Origin: Desulfovibrio sp.
Lineage (GTDB): Bacteria; Desulfobacterota; Desulfovibrionia; Desulfovibrionales; Desulfovibrionaceae
Length of the DNA stretch: 10,289 nucleotides
Direction: 5' to 3'
Assembly: GCA_031282465.1 (NCBI GenBank)
Contig: JAITDR010000248.1
Coordinates: forward strand, 1 to 10,289
This document shows positions 1 through 7,110 of the stretch, piece by piece; within the stretch, counting starts at the first letter, position 1, and every line of letters starts with the position of its first letter. The notes beneath the pieces were generated by a model. That model was not told the DNA's origin. It made no database searches and saw nothing but the letters and a program-made list of their open reading frames with translations. Position numbers and translations under genes: made by a program.

Positions 1-428
1 GAGGAGAAAAAGGCGCTTTCGAGTTCGCGCAGGTAACGGCGGATAAAGGCGACATCCGCGGGAAATTCGGCGCACAGGGCGTCCGTGAGGGCGTCACGGC
101 CGACGGGCAGGTTGATTTCCCGTCCGGCGTCCGGGAAGCGGATGCGGTCAAAGCCCAGCGGGTTGAATTCCGCAAGTGGGAGGCCGTCCAGGCCGAGGAG
201 ACGGAAATAGCGGAGCAGGGGACCGCCGGGCGAGAGCCCCCCCATGTAGTGCAGCCCCGTATCGAAGTGGACGCCTTTGCGGGAAAAACCGCGCAGGGTA
301 GGGCCGACGGCCGCTTTCTTTTCCACCAGAGTCACGGCACGGCCCCGGCGGGCAAGCAGCAGAGCCGCCGTCATACCGGAGATTCCCGCGCCGACGACGA
401 CGCAGGTTTTGTCGCCGCGCGTAGTCAT
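1..428 (-). CDS. FAD-dependent oxidoreductase, phytoene desaturase / retinol saturase-like (N-terminal part, runs off left edge)
   Basis: The first 142 residues are visible and the C-terminus lies outside the window. Residues 9-36 form a classic Rossmann dinucleotide-binding fold: a hydrophobic strand, then GAGISG at 13-18, and an acidic residue ending the second strand (E36, in TLVEK) that would bind the FAD ribose. The stretch HFDTGLHYMGG at about 54-64 is typical of the carotenoid isomerase/phytoene desaturase/all-trans-retinol saturase superfamily, which oxidises, reduces or isomerises conjugated polyene or lipid substrates. The ATG (428-426) overlaps the TGA of the upstream ketosynthase as ATGA, and no Shine-Dalgarno is visible, so translation is probably coupled. 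The pairing with a ketosynthase suggests action on an acyl or polyene chain; the actual substrate is not readable from the sequence. A generic NAD(P)/FAD amine-oxidase-like enzyme is the alternative. Confidence 0.85.
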   Translation of the reverse strand, partial: MTTRGDKTCVVVGAGISGMTAALLLARRGRAVTLVEKKAAVGPTLRGFSRKGVHFDTGLHYMGGLSPGGPLLRYFRLLGLDGLPLAEFNPLGFDRIRFPDAGREINLPVGRDALTDALCAEFPADVAFIRRYLRELESAFFS

Positions 429-1651
429 TGTTGCGGAAAGCGCAGAAGCAACACTGCGTTGGTGCCCCCGAAACCGGCTGAATTGCACAGTGCCGCCGTG
501 ATGCGGGCGGGCTCGGCTTCGGTGACGATATGCAGGTCGACGGAGCATTCGTCCGGGCGGTGAAAGTTGACGTTCGGGGCGATAAAGCCGTGCCGGGCCA
601 TGAGTGTCGTGTACACGACCTGGGATGCGCCGGACATCCAGAGTTCGTGGCCGGTCATGGATTTTGTGGAGGACACCGGTACGCCCTGCCTGCCGAACAA
701 TTCCGTGATGTTGCGGGCTTCGGCCCGGTCTCCGGCCGGCGTGGAGGTGGCGTGGGCGCAGATATAAGAGATATCGCGCGTGCCCATGTTCGCGTTTTTG
801 AGCGCCATGCGCATGGCGCGGCCGAGTCCGTCCCCGCCGGGTATGGAAAGCCCTTCACCGTCGGAGGAGAAGCCGTATCCGGCCACCTCGCCCAAGATGA
901 CGGCGCCGCGCCGTTCGGCCGAATCGTAGCGTTCCAGGAGGAGCGCCGCCGCTCCTCCGCCCGGGACCAGCCCGTCCCGGTCGGCATCGAAAGGCCGGCA
1001 GGCGCTTTCCGGGCTGTCTTCACGGGAAGCGAAGGCTCCGAGTGCGTCGAAACTGCACATGGACTGCCAGGTTATTTCCTGTGCTCCGCCGCAGAGCATT
1101 CTTTCCTGTCTGCCGAGGGCGATGAGGTCTGCCGCCTGTCCGACGGCGTGCCCGCCGCCCGCGCATGCCGCGCTTATGGTCCAGGAGGCGCCCCGTGTTT
1201 TGAACAATGTTCCCAGGTTCATGGTAATGCAGGAGGTCATTGACCGGAATACCAGTCCGCTGCCGAGGCTGCGGGTATCGTGTTTTTCGCGCAGCAGGTC
1301 GGCCTGTTCGACCGCCGCGACAATGCTGGAGTCGCAACTGAAGATGATGCCGCTTTCGTTGTTCTGCAGGAGCAGAGGGTCCAGTTGAGCCTGCGCCAGT
1401 GCCTGCCCGCAGGCTTCGGCCGCCCATTGGGCGAAATCCGGCATGGTTCTGCGTTGCTTGCGGGACAAGGGAAAGGTGGGCGTATAGGCGGGGGGCGCCC
1501 CGGTCAGGCAGGAGGAAAAGCCCAGGGATTTGCGTATCGGGTCCGTGACAATGCCGGACTTTCCGGCGCGCAGAGCAGCCGCCACCTCCGTAAGATCGGC
1601 GCCGATTGAGGAAAGTATCCCCATGCCTGTGATGGCTACGCGAAAGGCCAT
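425..1651 (-). CDS. Beta-ketoacyl-ACP synthase (FabB/FabF family)
   Basis: This 408-residue protein has the usual length for a type II elongating condensing enzyme, which joins malonyl-ACP to an acyl chain with loss of CO2. The full catalytic set is visible: nucleophile C163 in SAACAGGGHA, H300 in CAHATSTPAGD, K330 and H335 in SSTKSMTGHE, and the closing GFGGTN loop at 393-398. The N-terminus VAITGMGILSSIG is typical. FRSMTSCITMNL before the active Cys and RPFDADRDGLVPGGGAA resemble FabB more than housekeeping FabF. The start was chosen at the methionine immediately before the VAITGMG strand; the frame stays open further upstream, but that stretch reads as low-complexity sequence overlapping the lipoprotein gene. 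The Shine-Dalgarno is weak. The gene starts 22 bases after the lipoprotein stop and overlaps the next gene by ATGA, so it sits in an operon. This context points to a dedicated pathway rather than bulk fatty acid synthesis (inference). Confidence 0.92.
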   Translation of the reverse strand: MAFRVAITGMGILSSIGADLTEVAAALRAGKSGIVTDPIRKSLGFSSCLTGAPPAYTPTFPLSRKQRRTMPDFAQWAAEACGQALAQAQLDPLLLQNNESGIIFSCDSSIVAAVEQADLLREKHDTRSLGSGLVFRSMTSCITMNLGTLFKTRGASWTISAACAGGGHAVGQAADLIALGRQERMLCGGAQEITWQSMCSFDALGAFASREDSPESACRPFDADRDGLVPGGGAAALLLERYDSAERRGAVILGEVAGYGFSSDGEGLSIPGGDGLGRAMRMALKNANMGTRDISYICAHATSTPAGDRAEARNITELFGRQGVPVSSTKSMTGHELWMSGASQVVYTTLMARHGFIAPNVNFHRPDECSVDLHIVTEAEPARITAALCNSAGFGGTNAVLLLRFPQQ

Positions 1652-1673
1652 ACGCGCTGCACCGACCGCGCGG

Positions 1674-1982
1674 TTATTCTGCGGGGTGTTGTTCGGAAGA
1701 CGCATCCGGGCTTTGCCCGGCGCCGCTTGAGGTGGTCTGCGGCTGCAACCCTCCGGCTGCGTCCGAAGACGTCCCCGAGCTTTGCCCGGCGCCGCTGTTT
1801 GTGTTCGGGGAGCGTTTTTCCCCCTGCTCTTCTTCATAGCCTTGGTGATAGCCGCGCTCCAAGTCATGTGCCTTGCGTTCGACTTTCGCCTGGGCTTTTC
1901 CGGCTGTTCTGCCCACCCACGAACACCCGCCGACGGCCGGCACGAGCAGCAGTATGGTAACCAGTATACCGAATTTTTTCAT
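1674..1982 (-). CDS. Small secreted lipoprotein, low-complexity C-terminus
   Basis: This 102-residue protein begins MKK followed by a hydrophobic stretch (residues 4-18) and a lipobox-like VGGC with the lipidated Cys at position 20, as expected for signal peptidase II. Residues 21-55 are charged and probably helical (KAQAKVERKAHDLERGYHQ, then EEEQGEK). The tail from about 56 is rich in S, G, T, Q and P, with a duplicated block around SGAGQS about 23 residues apart. The start is supported by GGAG eight bases upstream and by the signal peptide; the frame is open upstream but shows no protein-like sequence there. It is the first gene of the minus-strand unit and lies 22 bases before the ketosynthase start. 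I do not recognise a family; envelope location is inferred from the signal peptide alone. Confidence 0.7.
   Translation of the reverse strand: MKKFGILVTILLLVPAVGGCSWVGRTAGKAQAKVERKAHDLERGYHQGYEEEQGEKRSPNTNSGAGQSSGTSSDAAGGLQPQTTSSGAGQSPDASSEQHPAE
1710..1796 (-). repeat. Imperfect tandem duplication inside the lipoprotein gene
   Basis: The 18-base string gctttgcccggcgccgct occurs at 1710-1727 and again at 1779-1796, exactly 69 bases (23 codons) apart, so the reading frame is kept. The bases to its left are also similar (tcggaagacg versus tccgaagacg). Identical codon use across six codons suggests recent duplication rather than selection on the peptide alone. Confidence 0.75.
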
Positions 1983-2027
1983 GGCGGACTCCGGCTGAAC
2001 ATGTTCCATGCGTGTCTTCAGGGCAAT

Positions 2028-2057
2028 TCCATAGCTTCCGCGACAAGGCTGTGTCAA
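2028..2057 (-). promoter_or_regulatory. Candidate sigma-70 promoter for the lipoprotein-ketosynthase unit
   Basis: On the minus strand a perfect TTGACA (2057-2052) is followed after 18 bases by TATGGA (2033-2028), a four-of-six match to TATAAT. Transcription would start near 2021, giving a leader of about 40 bases before the lipoprotein ATG, which carries a GGAG ribosome site. The spacer is one base longer than optimal and the -10 is weak, so an activator may be needed. Confidence 0.45.
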
Positions 2058-2067
2058 TCCGCGTAAT

Positions 2068-2166
2068 GTCGGGAATGTCTCCGTCCTCCTTATGCGAATT
2101 TTTCCGGTAGGGCGAGGTACCTGCGGATCGCCGGGTCGGGTGTCTCCGTCGCTTTTCATGCGGATT
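2068..2166 (-). repeat. Pair of imperfect ~32-bp direct repeats upstream of the lipoprotein promoter
   Basis: On the plus strand, copy one (2068-2100) runs gtcggg-aa-tgtctccgtc, six bases, atgcgaatt. Copy two (2135-2166) runs gtcggg-tgtctccgtc, seven bases, atgcggatt. The copies are 66-67 bases apart. They lie between the permease stop codon and the candidate lipoprotein promoter, at roughly -47 to -79 and -114 to -145 from the predicted start of transcription. That placement suits activator sites, though a simple duplication is equally possible. Confidence 0.5.
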
Positions 2167-2167
2167 G

Positions 2168-3052
2168 TTACTTTGCCTTCGCAATGCCGAAGCCGACGGC
2201 GGCAATCGTGACGGCGGCGCCGGCGTAGCCGACCGCACCCGTGGGGCGGTTGTAAAAAAGGATATCCCAGATAAAACTGAGCGCAGGTTGGGTGAGCATG
2301 ATCAACCCGGCGCGGGAAGCCGGCATGCGGGGCAATCCGGATGACAGCAGCACCCATCCGGCGGCTTGACAGCCTATGCCGAGAAGGGCCAGCAACCCCA
2401 GGCTGCGCAGATCGGGGATGACGAAAGAATCGCCTGCGGCAAGGCAATAGACGCCGATCATGCTCATGGACAGCAGGCTGATTATTCCCATATTGGCAAC
2501 GGCAGGCAGTTTGCCTGCCGCACTTTGAGAACGTCGCAGCACAAGTATGTAGGCGGAATAAAACAATGCGGAGACAATCCCCGTAAGCAGCCCGACGACA
2601 ACTTCGGCCGACAGTTCATCGGGCGCCTTTTCCAGAAGCATCATAAGGCCGATGACGGCGACGGGCATGGCGAGTTTGTGTCCTAGTGACAACTGTTCGC
2701 CGAGCATGAAGGTGCCCCAGAGTGCAAGGAAAAACACCTGGAAGTTGCAGATGATGGTGGCGAATCCCGGTCCGAGGCGAACGATGCACTCGTGCCAGGA
2801 GATGAGGTCGCCGCTGAAACACAGGGCCGCCGCGGCCATGACTCCGAGTATCGGCAACGGCGGCAGCAGGCGTTCGCCTCGGACGGCGGCAAGAAGTGTC
2901 AGCACGATGCCGCCGAACAAAAGACGATAGAAGGCGACCATTGCCGGGGGCATAGGCGCTTCTTTGACGAAAAGCCCGGCAAAGCTGATGCATACAGCGC
3001 CGGCCGCCACGAGAATATGGCCTTCGACCGAGGGAGTAAGGCTCTTTGTCAC
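2168..3052 (-). CDS. EamA/DMT-superfamily permease (RhaT-like transporter)
   Basis: With a GTG start at 3052 the protein has 294 residues, the normal size for the ten-helix drug/metabolite transporter superfamily, which exports or exchanges small metabolites across the inner membrane. Hydrophobic segments appear at about 13-30, 37-55, 67-85, 95-117, 126-141, 151-172, 185-205, 216-236, 244-264 and 274-290, consistent with two five-helix EamA repeats. Typical family features include the conserved FYRLLFGG in helix 2 and the P(A/T)xxFIW-type helix 9. The frame remains open upstream to 3169 with an ATG at 3130, but those added residues are Arg/Ala-rich and unlike the family, so GTG is preferred; its Shine-Dalgarno is weak. 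The substrate cannot be read from the sequence. The gene reads divergently from the sigma-54 activator. Confidence 0.85.
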   Translation of the reverse strand: MTKSLTPSVEGHILVAAGAVCISFAGLFVKEAPMPPAMVAFYRLLFGGIVLTLLAAVRGERLLPPLPILGVMAAAALCFSGDLISWHECIVRLGPGFATIICNFQVFFLALWGTFMLGEQLSLGHKLAMPVAVIGLMMLLEKAPDELSAEVVVGLLTGIVSALFYSAYILVLRRSQSAAGKLPAVANMGIISLLSMSMIGVYCLAAGDSFVIPDLRSLGLLALLGIGCQAAGWVLLSSGLPRMPASRAGLIMLTQPALSFIWDILFYNRPTGAVGYAGAAVTIAAVGFGIAKAK

Positions 3053-3429
3053 TATGCCGTCTTCTTGTTTTGCGGTGCCTTCATGTCTGCATAACGCGCC
3101 GGCCCCGCGGCGCGCGGACGATGCATACATGAAAAGCCGTCCGTTGCCAAAGAAAGAGTCTGACAACAAACTACGCTGATTTCACTTGTCTTTTTCGGAA
3201 AAAGATTGCGGGGATCCTGTGTGGGGCTGTGAGTTCCTCACGCTCCCCGACAGAAAGTCCTGTATGGAGAATACGCCGGCACGGCGAGGTAATTGAGAGC
3301 TTCATCGTGTCGGCCTCGTTCTGCTTCCGGCCACCATGAATGTACCCCGTCAAAACGCGCGTGATCTCCGTGATTTTCAGTGCGTTATGCTGTTGATCAA
3401 CGTAGCGTAATGATATATGCTGAATTATT
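3053..3429. other. Divergent intergenic region with hairpins, no convincing gene
   Basis: This 377-base stretch separates the permease (minus) from the sigma-54 activator (plus). It holds an AT-rich perfect hairpin at 3189-3205 (seven-base arms TCTTTTT and AAAAAGA, loop CGG). A second hairpin lies at 3223-3248, with inner arms GTGAG and CTCAC around TTC and outer GGGG/CCCC. A ten-base palindrome lies at 3392-3401. A minus-strand reading frame of 44 codons (3305-3174) and one of 10 codons (3084-3052) exist but lack credible ribosome sites or recognisable sequence. The hairpins could belong to the permease leader RNA. Confidence 0.5.
3392..3421 (+). promoter_or_regulatory. Candidate promoter and operator-like palindrome for the sigma-54 activator gene
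   Basis: TTGATC (3393-3398) and TATGCT (3416-3421) are separated by 17 bases and each matches the sigma-70 consensus at four of six positions. The -35 lies inside a perfect palindrome GTTGATCAAC (3392-3401). That palindrome is flanked by a further near-inverted pair (TTATGCT on the left, AGCGTAA on the right). A repressor or autoregulator could bind here. Transcription would start at about 3428-3430, on top of the start codon. Confidence 0.35.
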
Positions 3430-4947
3430 ATGCCGGTACAACGAATCCTCTTTCTGGCTCCGGCCCAGACAGTGACCCGCATTTTCCCGCAGTTGCGCGA
3501 GGCGGGGGTGGAAGTGGGCATAGCCGAAAACCTGAAGGGCGCGTCTTCCTTCATGCGCAAGGCCATGCCCGGCCTTATTCTGGCCCGCCCTTTCCTGCCC
3601 GGTTTCCGCATAGAGGATCTTGTGGCGGTCGGTCGGGACGATCCGCAGTTTCCTCCGGTGGTGGTGTTCTCCGACCGGCCTTCGACAGAAGAAGCCTCCC
3701 GGCTGCTGGAACTCGGGGTCAGGGATTATTGGACGGAACCGCTGACGTTTGAGAAGATCAGGGCCGTGTTGCGGCCGAACCGCTTGCCGGCTGCGCCCGC
3801 GTCAGGGGCGGCGCACGGGGGGCGCAAGACACCCGCCCAGTCCGGCGGAAGCGGGCCGCGCATCATAGGCGCCCATGCGGCTGTGCGGCGCGTTATGGCC
3901 CTGGCCGGACGAGTTGCCAAATCCAAGGCCACTGTGCTCATTTCCGGAGAATCCGGCACCGGCAAGGAATTGTTCGCCCGCTACCTGCACGCCGAGAGTG
4001 ACCGCGCCGACAAGCCCTTTGTAGCCGTCAACTGCGCCGCATTGCCCGAGCACCTGCTGGAAAGCGAGCTTTTCGGCCACGAAAAAGGCGCGTTTACCGG
4101 CGCGATAGCCCGCAAGCTCGGTAAATTTGAATTGGCTTCCGGCGGCACCATCCTGCTGGACGAAGTGTCGGAAATGGATCTCGCTTTACAGGCCAAGCTT
4201 TTGCGTGTGCTTCAGGAGGGAGAGATAGACCGCGTAGGCGGCACGGAAACCTTGAAGGTGGATGTGCGCGTGCTTGCGACGACGAACCGCGATCTTGAGG
4301 CATGGGTAGAAGAGGGGAAATTTCGACGCGACCTCTTCTTTCGCCTGAACGTCATCCCGTTGCGCCTGCCTGCTCTCAGGGAACGCGGCGAGGACGTGCT
4401 GCTTCTCGCCCGCTTTTTTGTGGATATGTATCTGCGCGGCTATGCCCTCCCCGCAGTGGAACTTTCCGCCGAAGCCGTGAAATGGCTTCAGGCCTACGCA
4501 TGGCCCGGTAATGTGCGGGAACTTCAGAATCTTATGGAAAGGGCGGTGTTGCTGTGCGGTGGAAAAAGCATACAGCCCGGACACTTTTTGCTTGAAAACG
4601 AAGATTGGCCGCTGTTTTGCGAAGGCGCTGCCGAGACGGGCAAAGAGGAAGGCGAACCGCCCTCGCCCGCATCGTCCGGCGGGCCGCCGGATGCGGACGG
4701 CGCGGCGGATGCCGGCGCGGAAGAGGCAAGTTTTGTGCCGCCGCGCGGCGGTGCGCATGTTGATTTTTCGGGCGGCGTTATCCCCTTGAGCGAGATGGAG
4801 CGCATCATGATCCGCAAGGGGTTGGAGCAGACCGGCGGAAACCGCACCCAGGCGGCCGAATTACTCGGTATTTCCGTCCGTACTCTGCGCAACAAACTCA
4901 ACGAATACCGGCAAGCCGGCACGGATGCCGGTTTGCCGGAGAAATGA
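3430..4947 (+). CDS. Sigma-54-dependent transcriptional activator with a degenerate receiver domain
   Basis: The 505-residue protein has three parts. Residues 4-115 fold like a response-regulator receiver but lack its chemistry: the acidic pair after strand 1 is absent (ILFLAPAQ), the phospho-acceptor position is R53 in [10 protein letters not shown], and the conserved Lys is E103 in DYWTEPLT. Residues 145-385 form an intact AAA+ domain: Walker A GESGTGKE (173-180), the sigma-54-contacting GAFTGA (220-225), Walker B ILLDEV with D244/E245, arginine-finger region [11 protein letters not shown], and sensor [10 protein letters not shown] (358-365). After a low-complexity linker (about 400-450), residues 456-494 form a Fis-type helix-turn-helix ([20 protein letters not shown]), closely resembling FlbD/FleR-class regulators. 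It should open sigma-54 promoters; flagellar or envelope targets are a guess. No Shine-Dalgarno precedes the ATG, and an in-frame stop lies nine bases upstream. Confidence 0.93.
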   Translation: MPVQRILFLAPAQTVTRIFPQLREAGVEVGIAENLKGASSFMRKAMPGLILARPFLPGFRIEDLVAVGRDDPQFPPVVVFSDRPSTEEASRLLELGVRDYWTEPLTFEKIRAVLRPNRLPAAPASGAAHGGRKTPAQSGGSGPRIIGAHAAVRRVMALAGRVAKSKATVLISGESGTGKELFARYLHAESDRADKPFVAVNCAALPEHLLESELFGHEKGAFTGAIARKLGKFELASGGTILLDEVSEMDLALQAKLLRVLQEGEIDRVGGTETLKVDVRVLATTNRDLEAWVEEGKFRRDLFFRLNVIPLRLPALRERGEDVLLLARFFVDMYLRGYALPAVELSAEAVKWLQAYAWPGNVRELQNLMERAVLLCGGKSIQPGHFLLENEDWPLFCEGAAETGKEEGEPPSPASSGGPPDADGAADAGAEEASFVPPRGGAHVDFSGGVIPLSEMERIMIRKGLEQTGGNRTQAAELLGISVRTLRNKLNEYRQAGTDAGLPEK

Positions 4948-5070
4948 CCGGGTAAAGGGCGCGGCCCCGCGTGCCCGGACAGGCTGGGTGTGCGGAACGG
5001 AGCGCAGCGGCGGGAAAACGTCTTTCTCTGTCCGTGCTCCGAAAAACCGGGCGAAAGAACAACGGTCTTT

Positions 5071-5119
5071 TTATTACCGGGAGCGAAAAGTATTTCCTGC
5101 TTTTCGCTCCCGATAATAA
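5071..5119. terminator. Very strong inverted repeat between the activator and ppiD (candidate terminator)
   Basis: The arms are TTATTA plus CGGGAGCGAAAAG (5071-5076, 5078-5090) and CTTTTCGCTCCCG plus TAATAA (5100-5112, 5114-5119). That is 19 of 20 pairs with a single C/A mismatch and a nine-base loop. It lies 123 bases after the activator stop and 32 bases before the ppiD start. No clean U-run follows on either strand, so it is not a textbook intrinsic terminator; it could also be a bidirectional terminator variant, a processing site or a protein-binding site. Confidence 0.5.
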
Positions 5120-5151
5120 TGCAGGCTGACACTGTAAAAGCGGAGTGAACG

Positions 5152-7092
5152 ATGCTGGATGCCATCAGGGATAAAGCCCAGTCATGGGCAGTCAAAATTA
5201 TTTTTCTGATTATTATCGTGGTTTTTGTGTTTTGGGGAGTCGGCAGTTTCAACAGCGCCGGGTCCGGCACTGCGGCCGTCGTCAACGGAGAAAGCATCTC
5301 CCTGCACGACTATGAGAAGGCGTTGCGCGCCTTCGGTGAATCGGAAAGAAGAAACAATCCCGATATTTTTAAGGATGAAGCCGTCTTCAGGCAGTTCAAG
5401 CGCACTGTATTGAGCGAAATGATTCTCTCTCTTCTGCGCAGACAGGAAGCGGAACGCATCGGATTAAGCGTTTCGGACTATGAACTGAAGGCATATATAG
5501 ATACGTTTCCGGTGTTCCACGATGCAGGCGGCAAATTCGATGCGGAACGGTACAGGACCATCCTTGCGGCCAATAATATCAATCCTGCGGAATTCGAGAG
5601 CGACAACAAAAAAGCGCTGCTTGAAGGAAAATTGCTGCGCGGCCTCGGCTTGAGCGCCCGTTTTGCCGAAGCGGAGATCAAACAGCTTTTCAAGTTCAGT
5701 CTGGAAAAAAGAAAAGCCCGCTATGTGCTGTTCAACCCCGAGGAGTACCGCGACCGCGTCGACATCAGCGAAGAAGCCATAGCCGGCTGGTATGAAAACA
5801 ACAAGGAAAGCCTGCGTAAACCGTTGCTTCTCAGTTTCGAGTACCTGCGGCTCACTCCTGCGCTTCTTTCCGGCAACTATCTGCCGCAGGAGTCGGAAAT
5901 TGAGGAATTTTACAAGAATTCTCCGGAAGAGTTCACGCGTCCGGCTTCCTACACCGCATCACATATTTTTATTGCCGCGCCTCCGGAAGGATCCGCAGAA
6001 CCCGATGCCGCGAAGAAAGTCGCCGAAGCCGCAGAAACAATAGGCAAGCTCGGCGCGCGGCTTAAAGCCGGCGAAGATTTTGCGACCTTGGCCAAGGAAT
6101 ATTCGCAGGATCCGGAAACCGCGTCCGAGGGAGGTCTGCTGCCGCCGCTCGAAGAGGGGCAGAGTTATGCCGAGGAATTCGACAACGCCGCCGCGGCTCT
6201 GGCGCCGGGGCAGGTCAGCGCACCTGTGCGGACCCGTTACGGCTTTCACCTTATCCGTCTTGAAAACAGGACGGAAGCGGCCGTTCTGCCGTTGGACGAG
6301 GTGCGCGAAGACATCAGGGCCGCCCTCGCCTTGGCGAAGGCCGAGGAAGATTTTCCCAATGTAGAAAAAAAGGCCGAGGACGCATCGGCGGCAGGCGCAT
6401 CCCTGGAGGATACGGCGGCGACGTTCAACCTTGTTCCGGAAAAGCGCGCCATGGTGAATCTTGAAGAGGCCGTGACGGCGTTGTCTCTGCGCGAGGAGTC
6501 CCGGCGGGCTTTTGAGGATGCCGCCGCTGCTGCCTCCGCCGGTGAAGCGGGTTCCGTTCTCCCCGTTCCTCTGGATATCATCGGCGGTATCGCTCTGGTC
6601 CGCATCGGCGAAGCTGTGCCCTCCCGTCTCCCTTCGATTGAGGAGGCGCGTACAGGCATCATTGCCGCATTGCGGAGTGAAGGCGCGAAAAAGCTGGCCT
6701 ACGCCGCCGCCGAGCAGGCCCTGCCCGCGTTCACCGGACGCGACGTGCCCGAAGCCTTTAAGGACAAGGCGGCGGAGAGCACTCCCGGCCTGCGCGTTTT
6801 CCCCTCGCTCGACCCGCTGGGCTCCGTTCCGGAGCTGGTGGACGGAATTTTTTCTTCCGACGGGGTATGGCTCCCGCAGGTTTACGACACGCCCGCAGGA
6901 CCGGTCATAGCGCAGACGGCCGGCGTGGAAGCGGTGAAAGAGGAGGAATGGGAGCAGCTCAAAGGTATTTTTGTTGCCCAATACCGGCAGAGCAGAGAAG
7001 AGCAGACCGTACAGGCGTTCATGCAGAAACTGCTCAGCAAGGCTTCCGTCCGTGAAAACCCGGACGCTTTGGATCAGATAAGTCTGCGCTGA
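5152..7092 (+). CDS. ppiD: PpiD/SurA-type periplasmic peptidyl-prolyl isomerase, membrane anchored
   Basis: The 646-residue protein matches the architecture of PpiD (E. coli protein about 620 residues), an inner-membrane-anchored foldase that binds newly exported proteins near the Sec translocon. A short cytosolic N-terminus (MLDAIRDKAQSW) precedes one transmembrane helix at about 14-31. A SurA_N-like chaperone region follows (residues 40-230, beginning VVNGESISLHDYEKALR). A parvulin isomerase domain spans roughly 266-372, with SYTASHIFIAAP at its start, FATLAKEYSQDPETASEGGLLP in the middle, and RYGFHLIRLENR at its end. The C-terminal region to 646 is Ala/Glu-rich and divergent, as is usual. 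GGAG sits nine bases before the ATG. No partner gene is directly adjacent; the strong hairpin upstream and the structured element downstream suggest a single-gene transcript (inference). Confidence 0.93.
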   Translation: MLDAIRDKAQSWAVKIIFLIIIVVFVFWGVGSFNSAGSGTAAVVNGESISLHDYEKALRAFGESERRNNPDIFKDEAVFRQFKRTVLSEMILSLLRRQEAERIGLSVSDYELKAYIDTFPVFHDAGGKFDAERYRTILAANNINPAEFESDNKKALLEGKLLRGLGLSARFAEAEIKQLFKFSLEKRKARYVLFNPEEYRDRVDISEEAIAGWYENNKESLRKPLLLSFEYLRLTPALLSGNYLPQESEIEEFYKNSPEEFTRPASYTASHIFIAAPPEGSAEPDAAKKVAEAAETIGKLGARLKAGEDFATLAKEYSQDPETASEGGLLPPLEEGQSYAEEFDNAAAALAPGQVSAPVRTRYGFHLIRLENRTEAAVLPLDEVREDIRAALALAKAEEDFPNVEKKAEDASAAGASLEDTAATFNLVPEKRAMVNLEEAVTALSLREESRRAFEDAAAAASAGEAGSVLPVPLDIIGGIALVRIGEAVPSRLPSIEEARTGIIAALRSEGAKKLAYAAAEQALPAFTGRDVPEAFKDKAAESTPGLRVFPSLDPLGSVPELVDGIFSSDGVWLPQVYDTPAGPVIAQTAGVEAVKEEEWEQLKGIFVAQYRQSREEQTVQAFMQKLLSKASVRENPDALDQISLR

Positions 7093-7110
7093 AACGGGTG
7101 GCGTTTACAG

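Noticed and set aside
530..1243. 237-codon plus-strand open frame
   Set aside because: It lies wholly antisense to the ketosynthase, whose catalytic motifs are all intact; the translation is Gly/Arg/Val-rich with no recognisable domain.
1983..2447. Upstream extension of the lipoprotein frame
   Set aside because: The frame is open, but the extension would bury the signal peptide, overlaps the permease gene and looks like random GC-rich translation.
3053..3180. Sigma-54 (-24/-12) promoter near TGGCAACGG upstream of the permease
   Set aside because: The GG to GC spacing is nine rather than ten bases and the rest of the consensus is absent.
3174..3305. 44-codon minus-strand frame in the divergent intergenic region
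   Set aside because: A start codon exists but there is no clear Shine-Dalgarno, no signal or domain, and the sequence overlaps two hairpins.
4524..5297. 257-codon minus-strand open frame
   Set aside because: It runs across the C-terminus of the activator, the intergenic hairpin and the start of ppiD; low-complexity Ser/Pro-rich translation.
5959..6981. 340-codon minus-strand open frame
   Set aside because: It is antisense to ppiD, Arg/Gly-rich with no membrane or domain pattern, and is explained by high GC at third positions.
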